A stretch of 64,000 bases of DNA from Geitlerinema sp. S16 (GCA_011390275.1 JAABST010000012.1:1-64000); one strand, 5' to 3'. Positions 1 to 11,258 are shown, counted from the stretch's first letter. Notes: generated by a model from the letters alone, not told the origin. Made by a program: numbers and translations.

Positions 1-131
1 GCGGTGAGTAGCGTAGGAATCATCAGCGTTCCGAACCAACCGACATAAAGACGGTTGTTGGTGCTGGTGACCCATTCGCAGAAGCGCGACCACAGAGACG
101 CGGATTCGCGTTGCTGTAGTGTAGTCGTCAT
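1..131 (-). CDS. psbA: Photosystem II D1 protein, N-terminal part (runs off the window)
   Basis: The first 43 codons read leftward from an ATG at 129-131 and leave the window still open. The translation begins [14 protein letters not shown] and continues with an [30 protein letters not shown] stretch, the near-invariant N-terminus of D1, including the start of the first transmembrane helix. D1 is the reaction-centre subunit of photosystem II that carries the manganese cluster ligands and turns over rapidly in the light. Only the 5' end is visible, so the isoform and an intact C-terminus cannot be judged. A plausible promoter lies just upstream (188-216). The D1-processing-type protease gene ctpA is also in this window at 12972-14198. 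Confidence 0.96.
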   Translation of the reverse strand, partial: MTTTLQQRESASLWSRFCEWVTSTNNRLYVGWFGTLMIPTLLT

Positions 132-187
132 CTTGATTATTGCGTTTTAATGGTTCTAGCGTAAGCCGATTGGCTGCCGCTGTACTA

Positions 188-216
188 AAGATACGCCAAA
201 TATTGCGTCTTGTAAA
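188..216 (-). promoter_or_regulatory. Probable psbA promoter (-35/-10)
   Basis: Read on the minus strand, TTTACA (211-216) is followed after exactly 17 bases by TATCTT (188-193). This is a sigma-70 type promoter resembling those of other cyanobacterial psbA genes. It leaves a leader of roughly 50 nt before the ATG at 131. No other gene starts in this orientation nearby. Confidence 0.6.
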
Positions 217-249
217 GTATTTGACGTCAAGTGTGGATTTCAGTCTGAG

Positions 250-289
250 TCCCAGAGCCTCTAACCCTTTCCTGTTAAAGGCTCTGGGA
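250..289 (-). terminator. Hairpin downstream of the HIT gene
   Basis: An 11-bp perfect inverted repeat (250-260 with 279-289, arms TCCCAGAGCCT / AGGCTCTGGGA) encloses an 18-nt loop. It lies between the 3' end of the HIT gene and the psbA promoter, where a terminator would insulate psbA. There is no clear U-run after the stem on either strand, so intrinsic termination is uncertain. Confidence 0.4.
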
Positions 290-414
290 TTCTGAGAGAA
301 CTCTTGCTTTATGTAAGCTTATGGAGCATTACGCTCTCATAATGATTGAGTTTCATGAAGATTACGATCGAATAAAGCGCTCAAAGCGTCCGATCTTAGG
401 AACCTCTAGCAGCC

Positions 415-2204
<1,790 letters not shown>

Positions 2205-2322
2205 AGGGTTTGTAACAAAGACGTTAGACTTTTAAGCAGGCTTGAACGTCTCAATGTCCCTGATTAGATTGAGGTTCGGATTCAAGCTGAATACGGCGCG
2301 ATCGCTAGATTTTGTGACCTGA

Positions 2323-2434
2323 TAGTGAATTCAATAAAAAATGAGACATCTGAACCAGGTTCGTATCGCCTGAAAACCGCACTTCGACAAGCTCAGTACT
2401 CTCAGATTTTTGCTCTATAAATTATCGAATCGAC
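2323..2434 (+). repeat. ~110-bp direct repeat, copy 1 (left of ccdA)
   Basis: This stretch matches 4197-4306 in the same orientation: a near-identical 28-nt head (TAGTGAATTCAATAAAAAAT then GAGACATC, two differences) followed by a diverged body sharing AAAACCGC, TTCGAC, CTCA and CTCTCAG in order. It ends four bases before the ccdA start codon, so the ccdA leader and ribosome-binding region lie inside it. Confidence 0.75.
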
Positions 2435-2437
2435 CAT

Positions 2438-3193
2438 ATGACCATGACAACGACCGGGTGGGATGCGTTCCAAACGTGGATTTATAACCTCGGACAATGG
2501 GCGAATGATCTCGTCGGCGATCAACTGACTCATCTCAGTCCGCTAAGTTTTGGGATTGTCCTGGCGGCGGGGCTGCTCACGAGTTTGACCCCGTGTATGT
2601 TGTCGATGTTGCCGATCGCCGTGGGCTACATCAGCGGCTACGAATCCGAAAGCCGTACTAGCGCCTTCCTGCAATCGTTGTGGTTTGCCTTCGGGTTGGC
2701 GACGACGCTGGCGGGGTTGGGGGTGGTGGCGGCGCTGTTTGGCCGGGTGTATGGTCAAATCGGGCTGGGTTTGCCGATCGTGGTGAGTGCGATCGCGATT
2801 CTGATGGGGCTGAATTTACTCGAAGTGATTCCGCTGCAACTGCCGAATCTTGGCGGTACGGATTGGATCGCCAAATCCTGGCCGCATAGTGTGCGATCGT
2901 ATCTGATCGGCCTCACGTTTGGTCTGGTGGCTTCGCCCTGTAGTACGCCGGTCTTGGCGACGCTGCTCGCCTGGATTTCCAGCACCGGCGACCCGGTGTT
3001 GGGCAGCGGCCTGCTGTTGGCCTACGCGATCGGCTATGTGTTGCCGCTCGTGGTGGCCGGGACGTTTGCGGCGGCGATCGAGCAGTTTTTAGCCCTGCGC
3101 CAATGGTCGGGTTGGATTACCCCAGTGAGTGGCGCGTTGCTGATTGGGTTTGGTGTTTTTTCGTTAGTGTCGCGTTTGTCGCCGGTGATTTAG
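2438..3193 (+). CDS. ccdA: Cytochrome c biogenesis thiol-transfer membrane protein CcdA
   Basis: A 251-residue polytopic membrane protein of the CcdA/DsbD-beta family. It carries the two reactive cysteine motifs of the family, SLTPCMLSMLPIAVGYISGY (Cys about 53) and LVASPCSTPVLATLLAW (Cys about 167), each opening a three-helix half. CcdA passes electrons from stromal or cytoplasmic thioredoxin across the thylakoid membrane to keep apocytochrome haem-binding cysteines reduced for system II (CcsA/CcsB) cytochrome c maturation. The start at 2438 (MTMTTT) could equally be the ATG two codons later. CcsB is not adjacent. The gene and its convergent neighbour pip are bracketed by direct repeats. Confidence 0.92.
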   Translation: MTMTTTGWDAFQTWIYNLGQWANDLVGDQLTHLSPLSFGIVLAAGLLTSLTPCMLSMLPIAVGYISGYESESRTSAFLQSLWFAFGLATTLAGLGVVAALFGRVYGQIGLGLPIVVSAIAILMGLNLLEVIPLQLPNLGGTDWIAKSWPHSVRSYLIGLTFGLVASPCSTPVLATLLAWISSTGDPVLGSGLLLAYAIGYVLPLVVAGTFAAAIEQFLALRQWSGWITPVSGALLIGFGVFSLVSRLSPVI

Positions 3194-3234
3194 TCGCGAT
3201 GGCTCGCGATCGTATGGTGAGCCACAGCGATTTT

Positions 3235-4191
3235 TTAGCCCAATTTTTTGGCGAACTGGTCGGTTTGCTCCAGCAACGCCGATCGAATTCCCGGCTCGCT
3301 GACCGAATGTCCCGCATCCGGCACGACAATCAACTCCGCTTCCGGCCACGCCCGATGTAAATCCCAGGCGGACTGCATCGGACAGACCACGTCGTAACGC
3401 CCCTGAACAATTACCCCTGGAATTCCGGCAAGCTTGGCGGCATTGGCTAAAATCCAGTCATCGCGATCGAAAAAGCCAGCATTAACGAAGTAGTGGCACT
3501 CAATTCGCGCAAACGCCTCGGCAAATCCATCGCGCCCGAAGTTTTCCTTTGCCCGTGGATCAACCATCAGCTTGCTCGTAGACCCTTCCCAGATTGACCA
3601 CGCTCGCGCTGCCGTTAGGCGAACCTCGGGATCGTCACTCGTCAAGCGTTTGTAGTACGCCGCCATCAAATCGCCCCGCTCGGCGGCGGGAATTGGCGCG
3701 AGATAGTCCTCCCAAGCCTCGGGATAAATCCGGTTTGCTCCCGCTTGGTAAAACCACTCCAATTCCTGACGACGCAGCATAAAAATCCCGCGCAGGATCA
3801 GTCCCAGGCAGCGATCGGGATGCGTGATCGCGTAGCTCAACGCCAGCGTACTGCCCCAACTGCCGCCGAACACTGCCCAGCGTTCAACCCCGAGCGTCTG
3901 ACGCAGGGTTTCGATATCGTCGATCAGCGTCCAGGTGGTGTTGTCGCGCAATTCGGCGTGGGGGGTGCTGCGTCCGCAACCGCGCTGATCGAACAGGGTG
4001 ACACACCAGAGATCGGGGTCAAAATATTGGCGGTAAAACGCCGGACAACCACCACCGGGGCCACCATGCAAAAACACCACTGGGACACCCTCCGGATTGC
4101 CGCACTGCTCGTAGTAGAGTTCGTGAAGATCGCTGACGCGCAAACGTCCGGTGTTGAAGGGTTTGATCGGTGGATAAAGGGTGCGCGTCAT
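3235..4191 (-). CDS. pip: Prolyl iminopeptidase (proline iminopeptidase, S33 family)
   Basis: A 318-residue alpha/beta hydrolase that removes N-terminal proline from peptides. Diagnostic features are the oxyanion motif HGGPGGGC at about 41-48, FDQRGCGRSTPH at about 68, the nucleophile elbow GGSWGSTLALSYA at about 109-121 and the C-terminal acid/His region, with DAGHS near residue 295. Length and motif spacing match the bacterial monomeric enzyme (family S33), and the N-terminus YPPIKPFNTGRLRVSDLHELYYEQCGNP is typical. It is cytoplasmic, with no signal peptide. It is transcribed toward ccdA. Confidence 0.95.
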   Translation of the reverse strand: MTRTLYPPIKPFNTGRLRVSDLHELYYEQCGNPEGVPVVFLHGGPGGGCPAFYRQYFDPDLWCVTLFDQRGCGRSTPHAELRDNTTWTLIDDIETLRQTLGVERWAVFGGSWGSTLALSYAITHPDRCLGLILRGIFMLRRQELEWFYQAGANRIYPEAWEDYLAPIPAAERGDLMAAYYKRLTSDDPEVRLTAARAWSIWEGSTSKLMVDPRAKENFGRDGFAEAFARIECHYFVNAGFFDRDDWILANAAKLAGIPGVIVQGRYDVVCPMQSAWDLHRAWPEAELIVVPDAGHSVSEPGIRSALLEQTDQFAKKLG

Positions 4192-4196
4192 GCTTC

Positions 4197-4306
4197 TAGT
4201 GAGTTCAATAAAAAACGAGACATCTTGACTCTGTTCTGCTTTCTCAAAAACCGCGTTTCGACTCCGCTCAACGCTCTCAGTATGTTCTGTAAATAACTGA
4301 ACTGAC
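4197..4306 (+). repeat. ~110-bp direct repeat, copy 2 (right of pip)
   Basis: Second copy of the element at 2323-2434, in the same orientation, beginning six bases upstream of the pip start codon. It has the same head sequence, then AAAAACCGC, TTCGAC, GCTCA, CTCTCAG, TAAAT and GAC in the same order. No open frame is shared between the copies, so this is a non-coding repeat. Confidence 0.75.
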
Positions 4307-4418
4307 TATAAACGGTACGAAACAAAGGGAATGATTAAACGTGAGCGTGATGTGTCTTGGGACGGCTAATCTTAAAGCAAAATGCCCGGATTTGTTATTG
4401 CAACTTATTGTTTCAACG

Positions 4419-5015
4419 CTAGCATTCATCATCACGCAAGATCTGGCGTAGGGTTGTCGCGATCGCATTAAAAGGGGTGTCATCGATTGCCGGTTCGTGG
4501 TGATGCAGGGCGATCGCTGGGGTGATGTCGAGGCGCGATCGACAGCCGCGATAGTGTGGCACAAACGGGATTGTTTGTGCTGGCGAAAGGCGATAGGTTC
4601 TCAGCAAAATGGCGTATAGCGGGCGATCGGGTTTCCAGTGCCAGCGATCTCGAACAAAGGCATCATTCCAGATGAAGAACGGCAAAAGATCTAAGGCGCG
4701 ATCCAAGCTCGTTACCGGCAACACCATCTTAAATTCTGCCCAAGCGCTTAGATCGATGGTGTCGGGATGCCAGCCGCTCGGGACGGGCTGGACGCGATCG
4801 GCATAATTCGGCTTGAGGAGTTCGGGTTTTTGATGCTCGAAGGTGGGAAAGAGGAGAGCGCGATCGAGCTGCAAGAGGCGATCGAGTTCTCCGGTTTGTT
4901 CGCGGATGCCGCCTTTGCGCAACAGCACGGTCATTTCGCCTGCGAGCAGGGCATCGATCGCGCTCGACCATTCTTTGAGGGCGTGCGAGGTGGCAATCGG
5001 GGGGTGGATCGTCAT
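4419..5015 (-). CDS. DUF1802 family protein
   Basis: A 198-residue soluble protein. The opening ALKEWSSAIDALLAGEMTVLLRKGGIREQTGEL and the later LFPTFEHQKPELLKP are the hallmark of the DUF1802 family found mainly in cyanobacteria. Function is unknown. The start at 5015 (MTIHPPIATSHALKEW) was chosen because family homology begins there; the frame continues upstream to 5258 but only overlaps the neighbouring kinase. It lies 73 bp downstream of the receiver-kinase gene on the same strand, so co-transcription is possible but no functional link is evident. Confidence 0.82.
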   Translation of the reverse strand: MTIHPPIATSHALKEWSSAIDALLAGEMTVLLRKGGIREQTGELDRLLQLDRALLFPTFEHQKPELLKPNYADRVQPVPSGWHPDTIDLSAWAEFKMVLPVTSLDRALDLLPFFIWNDAFVRDRWHWKPDRPLYAILLRTYRLSPAQTIPFVPHYRGCRSRLDITPAIALHHHEPAIDDTPFNAIATTLRQILRDDEC

Positions 5016-5088
5016 GGGGGAGCTTGTGACCGATTTCGTTATCGCCCCCATTCGGCGAGTGGGGACGAGATCATCCGTGCGACGCGGT

Positions 5089-6222
5089 TTACTTGCTTTG
5101 TGCCACCGGTAGCTGTAGCCGCACGGCTGTTTGATTTGGCGGCGAGCTAGCGATCGAGAACGATCCGCCGATCGCCTTGACAATGCTTTGAACGATTTTA
5201 AGTCCAAGGCCGAGCCCCTGCTGCTCGTATAGTTTGCGATCGAACTGCATGAAGGCACCGATCTCGTTAATTTGTTCCGGGGTCATGATGCGACCGTAAC
5301 TGCAAATCAAAACGTTGCAGTGCGATCCATCCCAGTCGCTCACAATCTCGATCGGCGTGCCCGGTGTGGAAAACTTAAAGGCGTTATCGACCAGCTCCGT
5401 TATTAGAGCGTGACTGTATTGCGGCGGTATTTGCAGCTCGATCGTATCGACGGATAGTCTGATATCGGCGTCACGCTTTGCGCGATCGGCCTGTTTGGTC
5501 AGAACCGTTTCGACGATCGAATGAAGACAACTGGTTTGATCGAGCAACTGACGGGGAATCTGGCCCGTCAGTTCGAGCTGAAGGTGAAGCAGAAGTCGCT
5601 GGACGACGCTTTCGAGGCGGAGAGCCGCGCTTTGGGAGATTTCCAGCAGTTCGCGGATCTCATCGGGCGGCATCTCGTCGAGGTCGAACAGTAATAGATT
5701 GATCCCGCCTAGAATGCCGTTGAGCGGGGTGTTGAGCTCGTGGGGCATACTGGCAAGCAGGTTCGTACGCAGCTTGTCGATGCTGGTTTCGAGGATGGAG
5801 ATCGTCTCTTGCTGGATCTGCGAGAGGTCGTAGATTTCGTCGTACTGCTGCTTGATGCGCAGCATGGAATGGACGCGAGCCTCTAGCTCGACTTTGTGGA
5901 TGGGTTTTGAGATGAAGTCGTCTGCGCCGGATTGTAGGCAACTGGCGAGGTCTTCTTTGGTGTTGAGTGCCGTCACCATGACGATCGGGATGCTGGCGAA
6001 TTTGGGATCGGCTTTAATGTTTCGGCACGCCTGAATACCATCGACTTCCGGCATCATCACGTCGAGCAGGATCAAGTCAATCTTCAAGGTTTCGAGCAGT
6101 TCTACGGCATTGCGAGCGCTCGCGGCATAATAGAGCTGATAGTTTTGAGCAGCTAACAGCGTCTCGATAATGTCGAAGTTGTCGGGTTGATCATCGACAA
6201 CCAGGATGCTGGGAATCTTCAC
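5089..6222 (-). CDS. Receiver-histidine kinase (REC-HisKA-HATPase)
   Basis: A 377-residue cytoplasmic signalling protein. An N-terminal receiver domain (about 3-122) has the acidic pocket VVDDQ and phospho-acceptor Asp54 in LILLDVMMPEVDG. After a short coiled linker comes a HisKA helix with His161 in MPHELNTPLNGILGG, then a HATPase with N-box ITELVDNAFKFS and G-box GLGLGLKIVQS. The H-box reads P-H-E-L-N instead of the common S-H-E-L-R, which is tolerable. The ATG overlaps the stop of the upstream hybrid kinase by 4 nt (ATGA), implying translational coupling and probably a phosphorelay with its C-terminal receiver. Confidence 0.92.
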   Translation of the reverse strand: MKIPSILVVDDQPDNFDIIETLLAAQNYQLYYAASARNAVELLETLKIDLILLDVMMPEVDGIQACRNIKADPKFASIPIVMVTALNTKEDLASCLQSGADDFISKPIHKVELEARVHSMLRIKQQYDEIYDLSQIQQETISILETSIDKLRTNLLASMPHELNTPLNGILGGINLLLFDLDEMPPDEIRELLEISQSAALRLESVVQRLLLHLQLELTGQIPRQLLDQTSCLHSIVETVLTKQADRAKRDADIRLSVDTIELQIPPQYSHALITELVDNAFKFSTPGTPIEIVSDWDGSHCNVLICSYGRIMTPEQINEIGAFMQFDRKLYEQQGLGLGLKIVQSIVKAIGGSFSIASSPPNQTAVRLQLPVAQSK

Positions 6223-9200
6223 GATTGTGTCTCCGTGCGACCTAATAAATTTTGAATGGTTTGGACGAGTTGTTTCAACTGCACAGGTTTTGACAGATAG
6301 TCATCCGCGCCAGCGGCTAAACAGCGCTCCCGATCGCCGCCCATCGCCAGCGCCGTGAGCGCCACGATCGGAACCGTTGCGTAGTTGGGATTGTTGCGGA
6401 TATGCCCAATGGCTTCGAGACCGTCGATGGTGGGCATCTGGATATCCATGAGGATGAGATCGACCAGTCGCGACTGCGTTACGTCGATCGCCTCTTGCCC
6501 GTCCTTTGCCACGATAATGCGGTAGCCTTTGGCCTCCAAATAATTTGACATGGTCAGGATATTGGCGGCATTATCTTCCGCCAGCAAGATGAGCGAGGCG
6601 GGCTGATTCGTCGGAAGCGTCGATACCTCTGTTGGCGGTTGATGGTCGGGCGGTAACGCCGTCTCGTCGTCGGCGACGATCGACAGGGGAATCAGCATCC
6701 AAAACTCACTCCCGACCCCAACCTCGCTCCGAACGCCGACCGTGCCGCCGTGGAGTTCGGCAATGTGCTTGATCAAGGCCAGCCCGAGACCCGTCCCGCT
6801 GTAATGGCGATTGAGGGCGCTATCGATTTGGCTGAAGGGTCGGAACAGGCGATCGATGTCTTCCGGGGCGATGCCGATGCCGGTGTCAGTGACGCTGCAT
6901 CGCAGCCATTTTTGTGATGATGGACGTTCCGGCGGGTGGTCTGGCTCGTCGTCCTGAGCGTTATTTTGGGAGGTTGTTTGGAGATTTGTTTGGGGATTTT
7001 TTGGGGTGGTGACATCTATTTGAAGTTGATCGACTTCATCTCGATCGACGATCGTCACCTCCAGGGTCACCGTACCGCCCTCGGGGGTGAACTTGACGGC
7101 GTTGTTGAGCAAGTTGATCAGCACTTGGCGGATACGCCGCTCGTCGAGCCGGAGGTTTAAGTCTGGCTCTGGAGTCTTGACGTTGAGGGCGATCGACTTT
7201 TTATATGCTTGCTGCCGGACGAAGCTGGTGCTCGCTTGGCACAGAAGCGACATTTGAGCGGTGGTGTAGTTCAGTTCGACCTGTCCGGCTTCGATTTTGG
7301 CGAGGTCGAGGATGTCGTTAATCAGATCGAGGAGGTGTCGGCCACCGCGTTCGACGATGTTCAGTGCTTTATTTTGCTCGTCGGTCAGCGTGCCCAGCAT
7401 TCCCTCCTGGAGACCCTCAGTCATGCCGAGGATGGCGTTAAGCGGTGTGCGCAGCTCGTGGCTCATGTTGGCGAGGAATTCGTCTTTGTGGCGCGTGGCG
7501 CGGGCGAGTTCGAGGTTTGCCTGTTGTAGCGCCTGTTCGCTGCGTTTGCGATCGGAGATGTCCCGACAAACGCAAATCAAGACGTTGTTGTCGATCTGCG
7601 TTAACGAGAGTTCTTCGTAAAAATGATGACCGCTGGTATGCCGCGAGACCGACTCGCCTTTCCACTGGCCTTTGGTGATTAACACCGGGAACACTTCACG
7701 ATCGAATCGGGCTTTCTCGTCTTCGGAGTAGAGAATCTCCCAGGACTGTCCGATCATCTCGTCCGCGCTGCGATAGCCAAAGAGCCGAACGTGTGCCTGG
7801 TTGACGTAGATGAAGACACCATCTTGGAGAATGGCGATGCCATCGACAGAGGCTTCGATCGCGGTGAGCTGCTGTTGGAGCGCATCCTCTTTGCGCTTTT
7901 GCTCCGCGAGCTGCCGCTGAAGCTGCCGGAAGAGGCGGGCTTGCTGAATCCCGATCGAGAGCTGGCTACCGAGCTGCTCGGCGAAGTCGATGTCTGACAC
8001 CGACCAACTGCGGGGAGCGTGGCATTGGTGGATGCAGAGCAAACCCCAAACGTAGCCATTTTTGAGCATGAGTGGGACGACGAGATTGGCGCGAACCTCT
8101 AGCTGTGCAAGCATTTGGTGGTAGCACGGATCAAGGTTAGCGGTGTCGATGTCCTCGATGGCTTGGATAAACTTGTTTTCGTAGACGGCGCGATTCTGGG
8201 CATCGAAGCAAGGATCGTCAATGGCGACATTGAGGAGCAATGGGTACGCTGTCGCTGTGGATTCGGCGATAAACTTACCCTTGCAGGTTGCGTCGTTTTC
8301 GTTGAATTTAAAAATGCCGATGCGATCGACCCCGAGATATTGACGAATTTCGTAGGTTGCGATTTCAAAGATTGTCTGGATATCGAGGGACTGACGAATA
8401 CGTTCGGTGATCTTGCGGAGTAGCCGTTCGCGTTGGGCTTGGATCTGGAGTTGTTGTTCGCTGCGCTTGCGATCGGTAATGTCGAGATCAATGCCGATCA
8501 TACGCACGGCTTTACCGGTGGTTTCGTAGGTCGTCTGGGAGAACGCCTGAATGTAGCGCACGGTTCCGTCGGGCTGGATGATGCGAAACTCCGCCTCGAA
8601 TTCGCCTTTCCCCTCAATGGTTGCCTTGATGTGGCGTTCGCAGCGTTCAAGATCGTCGGGGTGTAAGGAGCGTTTCCAAGTGTCGTACTTGTTGATGGTG
8701 GAATCTTTTTCGATACCGTACAGCTCGTACATGCGATCGTTCCAATCCAGGCGATCGTTGAGGATATCCCAGTCCCAAATCCCGACTTGTCCCGCTGTAA
8801 CCGCGAGGCTCAAACGCTCGGACAGTTGACGTAATTTGGCCTCAGCTCGTTGGCGTCCACTAAGGTTTTTGCCGATGCCCACGAACCCCAGCAGCTCCCC
8901 CTCCGGGTCGAGTAACGCCGTCATCGACACCGCAACGGGAATGCGATCGCCGGTTTTGCTGATGTACGTCCACTCATGCTCGCTCGCGTCGCCGCGTCGA
9001 GCTTTGGCCACCAGCGCCTCAAAATTGGGTTCGATGACCGTACCCAGTTCGATCGATAGCTGGGCAGCGTGGGTCACAAGTTCTTCGCGATCGTGAAAGA
9101 TTATCAGAGACTGCCGCTCGACCACTTCGCTGGAACGGTAGCCCAAAAGCCGCTCGGCGGCGGTGTTCATTTGCAAAATGATGCCGTGGGAATCTGTAGC

Positions 9201-11258
9201 GACGATCGAATAATTCGTGCCCTCGAAGATCGCGCTTTGCAGCGTGGCGAGGGCGCTGAGTTCCTTCGTCCGTTCCGCGACGCGGTCTTCGAGAGCTTGG
9301 TTAACCACTTGCAGAGACAGCTCGGCTTGCTTGCGCTCATGAATATCGACGATCGAGCCGATATAGCCCTGAAGATCGCCTGCTTCATCGAACGACGGTA
9401 CGACTTGACCCGACACCCACCGGATCGAGCCGTCCTCGTACTGCAAGCGGTACTCTTCCTGAAATGGGCTGCCGTCGCGCTGTGTCGTGGCGCGGGCGTC
9501 CTGGATGCGTCGGTGATCGTCAGGGTGAATGCGATGTAGCCAGGTATCGCGCTGGACTTGCGATCGCTCTAGCTGTAGCAGTTCGAGACAGCGTTGGTTG
9601 ATGAATTGAATATGACCCCGAACGCTCGTCCGAAAAATTCCCACGGGAACGGCTTCCGCCAAGGAGTAGTAGCGTCGTTCGCTCTCGCGCCACCAAATTT
9701 CGGCCTGATGTCGCTCGCTCAGTTCGATTTGAAGCTGTTCGTAGGCTGTAGCGTGCTGGATAGCGATGGCAATCTGAACAACCAGGTTTTCAAGAAATTC
9801 CAGCTCGCTCGTTTCCCAGTGGCGGGGTCGCGATCGCTCGCGGACGACGAGCAAACCCCAGAGCGTCTCGCCCACGACGATCGGTACGACAACCTTCGCG
9901 CACGTCCCCTCCTCCAACCGCTCGATATTTGGCGGACAGCCCTCGCTACGAATCAAGTCCGAAATCGCGCATCGCTCGCTTTTCGTATAGTGCCGTAACC
10001 AATTGCCATCAAGCCCGGTTGCGGACATGGGGATATAGACATCCGAATAGGCTCCGTCGATCAACTCAAGGCTCTCCGTACCGCTATCCGTGCTGAGGCG
10101 ACAGATCATCACGCAGTCGCAGCGCAGCAGCACTTTGACCTCCCTTACTGCGGTTTCGAGAATATCGCGCACGTTCAGTGTGGTGCGAATCTGCTTGCCC
10201 AACTCGACCATCAGCGCTTCGCGCTCCGCCTTCGCTTGGAGCGTTGCGATCTGCTCCCGTAGCTGCTGCTTCAGCTCGGACGCTTTAGCACTGAGTAGCG
10301 ATATTTTGTCTGCTTCGAGTTGCCTGACACGTTGCCCGAGTATTTCATTTTTGCGATATAGCTCAACCGGATTGATGAGCGTGAGCAAATCGCTCTGGGT
10401 GACGATGCCGACTAGCTCGCCGTGTTGCCCCGTCACCATCAGGCAGGCCAGCCGATCGCGATCCATGATGTCGCGCACGGCCAGCAGCGTATCCGACGGC
10501 GATACGGACACGCTCGTTACATGCATCAAAAGACCCGCCGTGTAAGCGTGCGGATCGAGGCTGATGGCGTGAAATTGCACGATATCCCGCTCGGTGATCA
10601 GTCCGACGGGCTTGACGATCGCGGTTCTGTCCGTTGCATTCGTCTCGCCCGTTTCGACAATGACGATGCAGCTCACCCGATCGCGAGCCATCAGATCCGA
10701 GACATGGGCGATCGAGTCCTCGGGAGAGGCTGTAATCACGTCCGTCGTCATCACTTCGTTGACCTGCCGAAAGGTCAAGAAATCGGCAGGACAGGCCGCG
10801 TGGCGTAGGGTTTCGTGGGTCACGATGCCGGTCAGAGATCCAGAGGCATCGACCAGCGGCAAGTGACGAATCCGGTGATTTTGCAACAGGGTCATCGCGA
10901 CGAACAGATCGGTCAACTTTGACTCTTCCAGGGTGATGAGCGGTGAGGTCATCACCTCTCTAACCTGGCGGGTCTGAAAGCTGGCGGCATCGCTGCTGAG
11001 GCGGACGATGTCGCGATCGGTCAGGACTCCGACGGGCTTGTTTTGATCGTCCGTCATAAAAATGCAGCTCGATCGGGCGTCGGCCTGGAGTTCTTCCCCG
11101 TCTACAGGAAACGACATGATTGACGAACACGAAATCCGCGCATCGCTCATTTGAGAAACGGCATCGATAATCCGAGCCTCACCGCCGATCGTTAGCGGAT
11201 CGCGGACGATCGTGATGCGATCGTTAGACTGAGAAAAAGTAATAGAACGGATGGACAT
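6219..11258 (-). CDS. Hybrid histidine kinase: 4 CBS - GAF - PAS x3 - GAF - PAS - HisKA - HATPase - REC
   Basis: A 1679-residue soluble multi-sensor kinase with no membrane segment. Approximate order: two CBS pairs (about 15-300; repeated VGVLTDRDIVR, LTGIVTHETL, VGLITERDIVQ and LVGIVTQSDLL strands), a coiled linker (300-345), GAF (360-510), PAS/PAC units (525-645, 665-790, 800-925, with HPDD and DITDRK-type ends), a second GAF (935-1095), another PAS (1110-1225), HisKA with FLANMSHELRTPLNAILG (about 1245), HATPase (about 1340-1500, GTGLGLALIKH), and a C-terminal REC with LILMDIQMPTIDG (about 1550-1670). CBS pairs usually bind adenine nucleotides and GAF domains bind bilins, cyclic nucleotides or metals; neither ligand can be assigned. 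It is first gene of an operon with the receiver-kinase at 5089-6222. Confidence 0.93.
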   Translation of the reverse strand: MSIRSITFSQSNDRITIVRDPLTIGGEARIIDAVSQMSDARISCSSIMSFPVDGEELQADARSSCIFMTDDQNKPVGVLTDRDIVRLSSDAASFQTRQVREVMTSPLITLEESKLTDLFVAMTLLQNHRIRHLPLVDASGSLTGIVTHETLRHAACPADFLTFRQVNEVMTTDVITASPEDSIAHVSDLMARDRVSCIVIVETGETNATDRTAIVKPVGLITERDIVQFHAISLDPHAYTAGLLMHVTSVSVSPSDTLLAVRDIMDRDRLACLMVTGQHGELVGIVTQSDLLTLINPVELYRKNEILGQRVRQLEADKISLLSAKASELKQQLREQIATLQAKAEREALMVELGKQIRTTLNVRDILETAVREVKVLLRCDCVMICRLSTDSGTESLELIDGAYSDVYIPMSATGLDGNWLRHYTKSERCAISDLIRSEGCPPNIERLEEGTCAKVVVPIVVGETLWGLLVVRERSRPRHWETSELEFLENLVVQIAIAIQHATAYEQLQIELSERHQAEIWWRESERRYYSLAEAVPVGIFRTSVRGHIQFINQRCLELLQLERSQVQRDTWLHRIHPDDHRRIQDARATTQRDGSPFQEEYRLQYEDGSIRWVSGQVVPSFDEAGDLQGYIGSIVDIHERKQAELSLQVVNQALEDRVAERTKELSALATLQSAIFEGTNYSIVATDSHGIILQMNTAAERLLGYRSSEVVERQSLIIFHDREELVTHAAQLSIELGTVIEPNFEALVAKARRGDASEHEWTYISKTGDRIPVAVSMTALLDPEGELLGFVGIGKNLSGRQRAEAKLRQLSERLSLAVTAGQVGIWDWDILNDRLDWNDRMYELYGIEKDSTINKYDTWKRSLHPDDLERCERHIKATIEGKGEFEAEFRIIQPDGTVRYIQAFSQTTYETTGKAVRMIGIDLDITDRKRSEQQLQIQAQRERLLRKITERIRQSLDIQTIFEIATYEIRQYLGVDRIGIFKFNENDATCKGKFIAESTATAYPLLLNVAIDDPCFDAQNRAVYENKFIQAIEDIDTANLDPCYHQMLAQLEVRANLVVPLMLKNGYVWGLLCIHQCHAPRSWSVSDIDFAEQLGSQLSIGIQQARLFRQLQRQLAEQKRKEDALQQQLTAIEASVDGIAILQDGVFIYVNQAHVRLFGYRSADEMIGQSWEILYSEDEKARFDREVFPVLITKGQWKGESVSRHTSGHHFYEELSLTQIDNNVLICVCRDISDRKRSEQALQQANLELARATRHKDEFLANMSHELRTPLNAILGMTEGLQEGMLGTLTDEQNKALNIVERGGRHLLDLINDILDLAKIEAGQVELNYTTAQMSLLCQASTSFVRQQAYKKSIALNVKTPEPDLNLRLDERRIRQVLINLLNNAVKFTPEGGTVTLEVTIVDRDEVDQLQIDVTTPKNPQTNLQTTSQNNAQDDEPDHPPERPSSQKWLRCSVTDTGIGIAPEDIDRLFRPFSQIDSALNRHYSGTGLGLALIKHIAELHGGTVGVRSEVGVGSEFWMLIPLSIVADDETALPPDHQPPTEVSTLPTNQPASLILLAEDNAANILTMSNYLEAKGYRIIVAKDGQEAIDVTQSRLVDLILMDIQMPTIDGLEAIGHIRNNPNYATVPIVALTALAMGGDRERCLAAGADDYLSKPVQLKQLVQTIQNLLGRTETQS

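Noticed and set aside
5478..5941. Opposite-strand and alternative frames inside the kinase genes
   Set aside because: Arg/Pro/His-rich translations typical of antisense frames of GC-biased genes; the kinase motifs on the real frame are complete.
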